Assembly (NCBI GenBank): GCA_021781455.1
Contig: JAJXWV010000023.1
Coordinates: 1 to 37,132, forward strand
DNA length: 37,132 bases
From: Acidobacteriota bacterium
Lineage (GTDB): Bacteria > Acidobacteriota > Thermoanaerobaculia > Gp7-AA8
Direction: 5' to 3'
The position numbers and the translations under genes are program-made. Below are positions 32,146-37,132 of this stretch, piece by piece. Each line of letters starts with the position of its first letter. Position 1 is the stretch's first letter. The notes under the pieces are model-generated. The model did no database searches and was not told where the DNA came from. It worked only from the letters and a program-made list of their open reading frames with translations.

Positions 32146-33270
32146 TCAGAACGCCAGAAGAAGGCCGATCAGCGCCGAGTTGCGGTGGCCACCGCTGTCG
32201 GTCGTCCGCGCTCCTTCGAAGACGATGCGCGCGGCGCTCACGTCGTTCTCGTACGCGCTCACGGCAACGCCAAGCGTCCCTTTCTTCTGGTTGTCGACCT
32301 CGGATCCCGTGTCGGTCCGCGTCGCTTCCCATCGCGCAAACGGAACGAGCTTGCCGCTCGGACGCAGGTCGCCCTGGACGTAGTACCCACGAATCTTCCC
32401 TTGCGGCTGATTCTCGATCGTGTCCTTCCCGACGACGTAAGCGCCGGCGATCCGGAACTTGTCTCGCGTGAAGTTCGCGAACACGGCATTGCGGTTGTAG
32501 CGATCGAACGCATCAACCGACGGATCGGTGATGTCGTAGCCGCCACGATAGGTGTACAGGCCGATGCCGCTGATGCCGTCCGGCAGTGACCATTCGGCCG
32601 AGGCGTAGGTGTCCTTGTGTCGATTCACCGCGACCTGGCCGGGGATGTCATCGCCATTGACGACGCCCGCTTCTGCGAAGAGCGATTTCCAGCCGCCGGC
32701 GGCACTCAGCCCGTAGCTGTCGCGGCCAGGAGTGAATGGGTTCAAGCCGAGGGTCGTGTCGGTGAGAATCATCGGCGTCGAGAAGGAGGCCAGCAGTCCG
32801 TTCCCGTAGTTGCGGATGATGCTTGGCGAGATCTTTCCGGCGCGTCCGGTGACGAAGCCGTCTTTGTTCATGACCTTCGTCGCCTGCAGGTAGAGAGACT
32901 CGACTTCGCCGTCCGGCATCGTGTCGGCGTAGGCGGAAAAGTTCTCCGACAACGCGCCGCCGGCGTGGAAATGAAACTCCGGAGAGCTGAACTGCGTCGG
33001 CGTCCCCTGCGCGATGTCGTATTCGGTCTCGATATGCGCGGAGAGGAGATGAGTGAAGTCCTTGTCGAAGGTGTCCGAATCGAAACGGTGGCCTTTGCGA
33101 AGAAAGTCGAGCCCTGTGGCCGTGAGCTGCAGGCTCGGATACGCGTGACAGGTCGAGCACGGAACGCTGTAGCGGCGGGACCACATCGGAACCGCTCGCG
33201 CAGCCGGCGCGAGTGACACGGCAAATGCGATGAAGAACGAGATGACGAGCAGTCGTCTCGAGGTCGTCAT
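32146..33270 (-). CDS. Cyc2-like fused monohaem cytochrome c / outer-membrane beta-barrel
   Basis: Predicted 374 residues with a perfect AAGGAGG site before the ATG. After a signal peptide (to PAARA, residue 26) the mature N-terminus reads VPMWSRRYSVPCSTCHAYPS: one haem site with Cys38, Cys41 and His42 right at the start, followed by LQLTATGLDFLRKGHRF. The rest is alternating beta-strands with aromatic girdles (EFHFHAGGALSENFSAYAD, GIGLYTYRGGYD, KIRGYYVQGDLR, KGTLGVAVSAYEN) and a C-terminal Phe, as expected of a 14-16-stranded barrel. This layout, a small cytochrome plugged onto a porin, is that of Cyc2-type proteins for electron transfer across the outer membrane (family knowledge). It is shorter than iron-oxidiser Cyc2 (~420-450) and may act on other donors or metals. 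Confidence 0.8.
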   Translation of the reverse strand: MTTSRRLLVISFFIAFAVSLAPAARAVPMWSRRYSVPCSTCHAYPSLQLTATGLDFLRKGHRFDSDTFDKDFTHLLSAHIETEYDIAQGTPTQFSSPEFHFHAGGALSENFSAYADTMPDGEVESLYLQATKVMNKDGFVTGRAGKISPSIIRNYGNGLLASFSTPMILTDTTLGLNPFTPGRDSYGLSAAGGWKSLFAEAGVVNGDDIPGQVAVNRHKDTYASAEWSLPDGISGIGLYTYRGGYDITDPSVDAFDRYNRNAVFANFTRDKFRIAGAYVVGKDTIENQPQGKIRGYYVQGDLRPSGKLVPFARWEATRTDTGSEVDNQKKGTLGVAVSAYENDVSAARIVFEGARTTDSGGHRNSALIGLLLAF

Positions 33271-33346
33271 GGTGCCTCCTTTTTCTCTGGACGGAACGCG
33301 TTCGAGGGACCGAAACCGGAGCGCGTTCAGCGGCGTGAGTTGGGAT

Positions 33347-33365
33347 CCGGCGCAGGGAGCGCCGG
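33347..33365. terminator. Hairpin between the Cys-rich and cytochrome-porin genes
   Basis: CCGGCGC-AGGGA-GCGCCGG is a 7-bp perfect stem just after the minus-strand stop at 33376. No U-run follows, so it may be a processing or attenuation site within the cluster rather than a full terminator. Confidence 0.4.
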
Positions 33366-33375
33366 GGAGGCGGGA

Positions 33376-33777
33376 TCAAATCCGGAAGACGGAGTTGATC
33401 AGGTGGACGGGGCGTTCGTTACGTGACTGAAGGTCCGTGGTCGCGCGCGCCGGTGACTGGCGTTCGAGACAAGCGTCGGCAGGAAGAGACGCTGTTACAG
33501 CATCGGGCGACACGGTCGCGTTGCCCGCGACTACGACCGCGGCGGCATCCTCAGAGTCCTCGGTCATTGAAGCGCCTGGATCCTCGCCGCGACAGCTGCT
33601 CCCGATCGTCCGCGTCTTGAGGGCTGTTGCCACGCGACAGCAGTGCATCGCGCAGAGGCATTGTTTCGTCTCACAGGAGCCGAGGCCGCCGAGATAACTG
33701 GCGTGCAGCACTCCTGCAACGAATGCGAGCACCGTTGCGACAGCGAGGATTCGACCCTGCATGCGAAGTGAAGCCAT
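33376..33777 (-). CDS. Small Cys-rich exported/membrane protein with C-terminal NSVFRI motif
   Basis: Predicted 133 residues: a short basic N-terminus, a hydrophobic helix (ILAVATVLAFVAGVLHASYLG), then a dense cysteine cluster CETKQCLCAMHCC (Cys35, 40, 42, 46, 47). An acidic Ala/Val-rich middle follows (TEDSEDAAAVVVAGNA), a lone Cys near 102, and the end RPVHLINSVFRI. It is a paralogue of the protein at 19107-19520: same length, same order of helix, Cys cluster, variable middle and terminal motif. It is the first gene of the minus-strand cluster, as its paralogue is of the plus-strand one. I know no named family. The role is probably metal or redox binding at the periplasmic face (inference). 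M6 (33762) is an alternative start. Confidence 0.75.
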   Translation of the reverse strand: MASLRMQGRILAVATVLAFVAGVLHASYLGGLGSCETKQCLCAMHCCRVATALKTRTIGSSCRGEDPGASMTEDSEDAAAVVVAGNATVSPDAVTASLPADACLERQSPARATTDLQSRNERPVHLINSVFRI

Positions 33778-34001
33778 GGTCTAACAGAAACTGTAATCGA
33801 GCAGGGCTGGCCCCGCCGTGTGTTGGTTGTCACGGGCCGATATGCGCACATGATTTCGGTCACATTCCGAAGTTCCGGCATGCGCTGGCGAGCAGAGTCA
33901 GTATCAATGTTTGGCTCAGATTCGCGCCGCGGTACGGCTGATGCATCCTGCGGTTGAGGCCCTTCCTTCCCAACAACTCGTTCACTCTCGAAAGGAGATC
34001 A

Positions 34002-34520
34002 ATGATGCGAAACAGCCAACTGCTCATGGTGGCCGCGTTCCTTCTTTTTGTTCCTGCTGCCCTGCTGGCGCAGCAACCGACGACATCGACTCAACCGATG
34101 CCGATGCCGATGCAGCCCGGCCAGTCCATGCAGATGCCGATGCAGCAGGGGCAGGCCCCGTCCGGCCAGATGCCGGCGGACTGTCAGGCGATGATGCAGA
34201 AGATGCGGGCGATGCACGCATCCGCAAAGGCCATGGACGATCGCCTCGAGACGCTCGCCGGCGAGATGAACAAGGCGCGCGGCTCGGCGAAGGTCGACCG
34301 GATGGCAGCAGTGATCAATGAGCTCGTCACCCAGCGGAAGCAGATGCGAACTGACATGGAAGCGATGATGCCGCAGATGATGCAGCACATGATGCAGCAC
34401 ATGCAGAGCGGCATGATGAAGGGCATGATGAACGGCATGCAGTCGATGGCGAACTGCCCGATGATGAGCGGTGCCAGCCAGGCGGCCCAGCAGCCCGCAG
34501 CGCCCGAGCACAAGCACTGA
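34002..34520 (+). CDS. Met-rich periplasmic protein (putative copper/silver sponge)
   Basis: Predicted 172 residues. ATG ATG at 34002 follows AAAGGAG at the right spacing. A signal peptide (LLMVAAFLLFVPAALLAQ) is followed by a Met/Pro/Gln-rich segment (QPMPMPMQPGQSMQMPMQQG), then one or two long amphipathic helices (DCQAMMQKMRAMHASAKAMD, TQRKQMRTDMEAMMPQMMQH) with Met in runs, and a His tail EHKH. Roughly one residue in six is Met, with two Cys. The Met-x-x-Met spacing is typical of Cu(I)/Ag(I)-binding proteins such as PcoE, CopM or SilE types (family knowledge, homology not tested). It is divergent from the Cys-rich gene at 33777, so the 224-base gap holds both promoters. Confidence 0.8.
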   Translation: MMRNSQLLMVAAFLLFVPAALLAQQPTTSTQPMPMPMQPGQSMQMPMQQGQAPSGQMPADCQAMMQKMRAMHASAKAMDDRLETLAGEMNKARGSAKVDRMAAVINELVTQRKQMRTDMEAMMPQMMQHMMQHMQSGMMKGMMNGMQSMANCPMMSGASQAAQQPAAPEHKH

Positions 34521-34603
34521 CGCACGGCGATGATGCGGCCGGCCCGTTCGTGAACGCAGGCAGCCAAACGGCGCGCTCGTTCGCCGCGAAAGGAGTGTCC
34601 GTC

Positions 34604-34717
34604 GTGGATCGAAGGCAGTTCGTCCGCCTCTTGTCCGTCGCTGCCGCGGGAGTGACCGTTGGTTGCTCCCGCGACCGCTTTGGGCTTCCGCAGTCAACAG
34701 ACCGACTGAGCACTTGA
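34604..34717 (+). pseudogene. Orphan Tat-lipoprotein leader of a truncated gene
   Basis: GTG at 34604 after AAAGGAG begins MDRRQFVRLLSVAAAGVTV followed by GCSRD: a twin-arginine motif, a hydrophobic core and a lipobox Cys. The frame stops after 37 codons. Such leaders belong to large cofactor enzymes; beside copper genes a multicopper oxidase is a reasonable guess, but nothing of the enzyme body remains. The 3' end runs into the antisense remnant of a flavoprotein gene (34680-34945), so a rearrangement joined two truncated genes. Confidence 0.6.
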
Positions 34718-34945
34718 CGCCCCTCTGTTGGAGAAAGTCGCGAATGAGCATTGATCCTTCTGCGGGAGCACCGGGGCACTTGTACGGCGTGGCCTCGACC
34801 ACGACGGCCACACGACCGCCGCGGAATTCCCGCAGAGCTGCGTACAGGTGTTCCGCGCCTTCGAGTCGAGCTTGTGGCGCAGGGCATTGGCAAGGACGAT
34901 CCCGCCCGATCCCGCGCCGATGATGACGATCCGTTTTCCCGGCAT
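34680..34945 (-). pseudogene. Sulfide:quinone-reductase-like flavoprotein remnant with internal deletion
   Basis: The ATG at 34945, 12 bases after the DsrE stop, starts MPGKRIVIIGAGSGGIVLAN, the FAD-binding GxGxxG of the SQR/NDH-2 family, to about base 34858. Homology then resumes in another frame: EHLYAALREFRGGRVAVVVE, TPYKCPGAPAEGSMLIRDFL, to about 34680. TPYKCPGAP is a conserved SQR-type block that contains a redox-active Cys and normally lies ~100 residues further on. So ~90 residues are missing with a frame change, and the C-terminal two-thirds is gone. No active enzyme can result. It was the third gene of a sulfur-responsive operon with the two intact genes upstream. Confidence 0.8.
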
Positions 34946-34957
34946 GATTGGCCGCAC

Positions 34958-35308
34958 TCAGAACACCAGCACGCGGTCGGCTTCTGTCGTCCAGGTTGCC
35001 AGCTGCTCCATGTTTCCGCGAGCGGCGCCCTCGGCCAGCTCGGCTTCCGTGATTCCACGCGCGTCGATGCAGGATCCGCAGACGGCGATCTCCGCGTTGC
35101 GAGCGACCAGGCCTTTGATCATCGATTCGAGGTTGTAGTAGCCGGTTGGCGTCTTCTGTCCGCGCTTCGCGCAGGCTGCCCCGTCGCCGATCAGAAAGAT
35201 GCGGACCTTCTCGCCTTCGCGTTTCGCGAGGGCGAAGGCGAGGCGAAGCCCGTTGTAGCTCCGCTCCGTTCCGTAGGGCGGATCGTTCAGGATGAATAAC
35301 GTCATCAT
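34958..35308 (-). CDS. DsrE/DsrF-like sulfur-relay protein
   Basis: Predicted 116-residue cytosolic protein of the DsrE superfamily. FILNDPPYGTERSYNGLRLA and VRIFLIGDGAACAKRGQ form the first half, and the conserved cysteine pair is in IAVCGSCIDARG. Such proteins carry persulfide or take part in sulfur transfer and are common next to rhodanese and SQR genes. The start overlaps the ArsR-rhodanese stop (ATGATGA region), showing coupling. It appears intact although the next gene is broken. Cys36 in GDGAACA and the CGSC pair are the probable sulfur-handling residues. Confidence 0.88.
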   Translation of the reverse strand: MMTLFILNDPPYGTERSYNGLRLAFALAKREGEKVRIFLIGDGAACAKRGQKTPTGYYNLESMIKGLVARNAEIAVCGSCIDARGITEAELAEGAARGNMEQLATWTTEADRVLVF

Positions 35309-36009
35309 GGTCGTTGAGATCCTTTCGCTTTGCGACCCGGAGTCCGGGTCCGTGTTGATTCAGAGTGGTCGACGAGCGGCAGACCCGCGGCGCGCCATTC
35401 GACGACGCCGTCCTCGAGCCGCCGCGCCTTCCGGCCGCGGCGTTGGAGTGCCCTGACCGCTTCTACTGCGAGCATGCAGTAGGGCCCGCGGCAGTACGCC
35501 ACGATCTCGACTTTCTTCGGAAGAGCTGCAATGGCCGATTCGAGCTGCGCCAGGGGAATCGAGATGGCGTTTGGAAGGTGTGCAGCTTCGAACTCCTCAG
35601 CGGGCCGGACGTCGATCAGGACCGCCTCGCCGTCGCGAAGGCGCTGCCGAAGGGTGCGCCGGTCGATTTGCGCCACGTCCGCGCTCTTCGAAGCGATCGC
35701 CTGACGTGCCAGGCGCAGCTCCGCGATCTGACCCTCAGCGAGTTGCCGCAGGACGACGAGGAACGCGGCCACATCGTCAGAGGCGAGACTGTAAGTGACG
35801 CGCAGTCCGTTTCGGACGCCGTCGACGAGCCGCGCTTCCCGGAGGAAGCGAAGGTGCTGCGATGTGTTGGCGACGGATTGTCCGATCGCGGCCGCAAGCT
35901 CGTCGACGCCGCGGGGAGCCTGGGCGAGCGCTTCGAGAATGGCAACGCGTACCGGCGCGGAAACGGCGCGACCGACGCGGGAGAGGAGTTCATGCACGCT
36001 TGCGCCCAT
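35305..36009 (-). CDS. ArsR-type repressor fused to a rhodanese domain
   Basis: Predicted 234 residues. The N-terminal winged helix-turn-helix of ArsR type (~5-95) reads SRVGRAVSAPVRVAILEALA, SVANTSQHLRFLREARLVDG, LRVTYSLA. The C-terminal rhodanese domain (~115-215) has VLIDVRPAEEFEAAHLPNA and the active-site loop VAYCRGPYCMLA with Cys as persulfide carrier. This fusion is known as a persulfide/sulfide-sensing repressor in sulfur-oxidation operons. ATG at 36009 is preferred: the GTG at 36039 would put the operator inside the gene. It controls the coupled DsrE gene and the former flavoprotein gene, and probably itself. Confidence 0.9.
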   Translation of the reverse strand: MGASVHELLSRVGRAVSAPVRVAILEALAQAPRGVDELAAAIGQSVANTSQHLRFLREARLVDGVRNGLRVTYSLASDDVAAFLVVLRQLAEGQIAELRLARQAIASKSADVAQIDRRTLRQRLRDGEAVLIDVRPAEEFEAAHLPNAISIPLAQLESAIAALPKKVEIVAYCRGPYCMLAVEAVRALQRRGRKARRLEDGVVEWRAAGLPLVDHSESTRTRTPGRKAKGSQRP

Positions 36010-36015
36010 GGAGCA

Positions 36016-36036
36016 GTATTCAAGCGAATACTTGAA
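36016..36036. promoter_or_regulatory. Candidate ArsR-family operator (overlapping dyads)
   Basis: Two interlocking inverted repeats, GTATTC-AAGC-GAATAC (36016-36031) and TTCAAG-CGAATA-CTTGAA (36019-36036), lie 7-27 bases upstream of the ArsR-rhodanese ATG. AT-rich dyads of the TTCAA/TTGAA type are typical operators for this family, so autoregulation is likely. Confidence 0.6.
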
Positions 36037-36147
36037 CACTTGTCAATGTCTCATGAGCACCCGCCTGTATCCAATGTGCATCACCGGCATCGGAATTGAG
36101 GATCAGATATGCCCGTGAACGGCGAAACAGAAACGGTGCTCCTGCGA

Positions 36148-36164
36148 GCTGGCTAAACGCCAGC
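36148..36164. terminator. Small hairpin between P-type ATPase remnant and ArsR gene
   Basis: GCTGGC-TAAAC-GCCAGC forms a 6-bp stem 52 bases past the ATPase stop (minus strand). No clear U-run. Weak candidate for the terminator of the ATPase transcript. Confidence 0.3.
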
Positions 36165-36215
36165 TTCAGAGTTGACGGTCCGCTCGCGTCGAGTGGAATG
36201 TTCCGCTTTCGGCGT

Positions 36216-37013
36216 TCAGAGTTCGGCCCCCCGCAGAAGTTGCGCGTTGATCGACACGATCACCGTGCTCGCCGACATGAGGATGGCCCCCACAGCCGGA
36301 TGCAGCACGACGCCCCAGTGGGCGAGGACGCCAGCAGCGAGAGGAATCGCGACGATGTTGTACCCCGCCGCCCACCACAGATTCTGGATCATCTTCCGGT
36401 AGGTCGCCTTGCTCAGAGCGATGATGCGCGGAACGTCGCGCGGATCGCTGCGCACCAGTACGACGTCGCCCGCTTCCACCGCCACGTCGGTGCCGGCTCC
36501 GATTGCGATCCCGACATCTGCCGTGACCAGCGCCGGCGCATCGTTGACGCCGTCGCCCACCATCGCCACGCGCTTGCCCTGAGCCTGGACTTCCTTGATC
36601 TTTGCCGACTTCTGGTCCGGGAGAACTTCGGCGAACACCGTGTCGATCCGCAGGTCGCTGGCGACTGCCTTCGCAACCGCGGTCGCATCGCCGGTCATCA
36701 TGATGACCTCGACGCCCTGCGCGTGCAGCCGGTCAATGGCCTCTCGCGTCATCATCCCGGGCAGGCGGTCCTTCAGCTCTCCCGCGGCGCCGCGAATGAA
36801 GACCCAGCCGCCGTAAGCGAAGACGAGCGTGCCGAAGACCGCGGAGATCCAGCGCGAGGCGGCCGGCCCGCCGGGAGCCGAGTATCCGAACCACTTCTGA
36901 ATCATCGGAGCCCAGATCACGGTCGGGATCGACAGCAGCAGCGTGCCCCAGAACTTCTGCCGGAACATCGCCACGGAGTGACCGGCGTGCTTGTCGTGTC
37001 CGGCGGGTGTCCG
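36216..37013 (-). pseudogene. Copper-type P1B ATPase with ~330-residue in-frame deletion and missing 5' end
   Basis: The frame (ATG 36968, open back to a TGA at ~37015) starts [20 protein letters not shown], a His-rich CopB-type N-terminus, through two membrane helices to [22 protein letters not shown] (~37000-36750). It then jumps to [20 protein letters not shown], continuing normally through [12 protein letters not shown], the last two membrane helices and [15 protein letters not shown]. Absent are the actuator domain, the CPC/CPH metal-site helix, the DKTGT phosphorylation site and the nucleotide-binding domain. The frame is preserved across the junction at ~36745. No transport activity is possible. 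Upstream, 37014-37060 carries insertion-sequence-like repeats that cut off the start. Confidence 0.88.
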
Positions 37014-37060
37014 GCGTCAACTAGAACTGCGGGATCGCGTCAACTAGAAACTGCGGGGTC
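37014..37060. repeat. Two tandem 23-24-bp repeats (insertion-sequence end-like)
   Basis: GCGTCAACTAGAACTGCGGG-ATC (37014-37036) is followed directly by GCGTCAACTAGAAACTGCGG-GGTC (37037-37060). They lie exactly where the P-type ATPase homology ends. Multiple short terminal repeats of this sort are seen at ends of IS21-type elements (family knowledge), so an insertion sequence probably extends beyond the window. Confidence 0.6.
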
Positions 37061-37132
37061 GGTCTCGGGTTTCTGATTGATGGTGGCGGTCGACAGACCG
37101 CCTTCCTTCATGGTTTTGGTTCTCTGCCTCGT
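37040..37132 (-). CDS. Partial 3' end of an ORF running in from the window edge
   Basis: On the minus strand an open frame enters at 37132 and stops at TGA 37040-37042, reading KTMKEGGLSTATINQKPE near the end. It ends inside the tandem repeats, as terminal genes of insertion sequences often do. I cannot identify the family from 30 residues. Confidence 0.3.
   Translation of the reverse strand, partial: TRQRTKTMKEGGLSTATINQKPETDPAVSS

Noticed and set aside
34158-34440. Coding-repeat expansion (ATGATGCAG-like triplets) as a DNA repeat element
   Set aside because: The triplets encode a Met-rich helical protein with a signal peptide and ribosome site; the repetitiveness is in the protein.
36040-36215. 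Additional gene between the ArsR and P-type ATPase genes
   Set aside because: No frame of useful length with protein-like composition; only a weak hairpin at 36148-36164.

Overview
This window is high-GC DNA from a Gram-negative bacterium with an outer membrane. It encodes a TolC-type outer-membrane factor, a haem-bearing outer-membrane beta-barrel, Tat substrates and lipoproteins. I infer an Acidobacteriota-like or similar soil/subsurface lineage from gene style alone; no rRNA or marker gene is present, so this is weak. I found no tRNA, rRNA or CRISPR array.

Layout. (1) 1-3416: end of an unknown gene, a secreted Asp-box/BNR protein, and remnants of a replication module: a Toprim plus CHC2 primase-like gene split by a one-base frameshift, then an ATPase gene that stops at its Walker A motif. 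(2) 3484-6793: cardiolipin synthase and an orphan HATPase-domain protein facing each other across a long imperfect palindrome. (3) 6794-13140: an accessory region with a 1.6-kb segment bounded by ~70-bp inverted repeats that holds an Rhs/IS110 chimera, a large secreted lipase-like protein, and a REP-associated tyrosine transposase (RAYT) flanked by its likely repeats. (4) 13141-18708 (minus strand): a group 1 membrane-bound [NiFe]-hydrogenase operon (small subunit, large subunit, cytochrome b, maturation protease, cytochrome c lipoprotein) preceded by a PAS-LuxR regulator; a 16-bp dyad lies between them.

(5) 19107-34520: a metal/redox island of two convergent clusters. The plus-strand cluster is a Cus-like efflux system (Cys-rich small protein, outer-membrane factor, adaptor with two heavy-metal-binding domains, RND pump), followed by a 24-residue Met-rich membrane peptide, a His/Met-rich DUF3347-like protein and a small membrane protein. 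The RND pump carries an extra C-terminal domain that is a paralogue of the separate DUF3347-like protein. The minus-strand cluster runs Cys-rich small protein, Cyc2-like monohaem cytochrome-porin, CHASE2 histidine kinase, NtrC-type regulator, FecR-domain protein, PQQ-like beta-propeller protein. The two Cys-rich proteins share the same last ten residues apart from conservative changes, which ties the clusters together. A Met-rich periplasmic protein follows at 34002.

(6) 34604-37132: a decayed zone. It has a Tat-lipoprotein leader with no body, a sulfide:quinone-reductase-like remnant with an internal deletion behind intact DsrE and ArsR-rhodanese genes, and a copper P-type ATPase remnant lacking its phosphorylation site and cut at its 5' end by tandem repeats resembling an insertion-sequence end.

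Functional picture (inference). H2 oxidation feeds electrons to the quinone pool. The island exports and buffers Cu/Ag-like metal across the periplasm, and senses envelope state through CHASE2/NtrC/FecR. An outer-membrane cytochrome-porin sits in the same cluster. The strongest candidates for something undescribed are the paired Cys-rich proteins ending in a hydrophobic-N-S-x-F-R-I motif, the RND fusion, and the coupling of a Cyc2-like protein to this signalling set.
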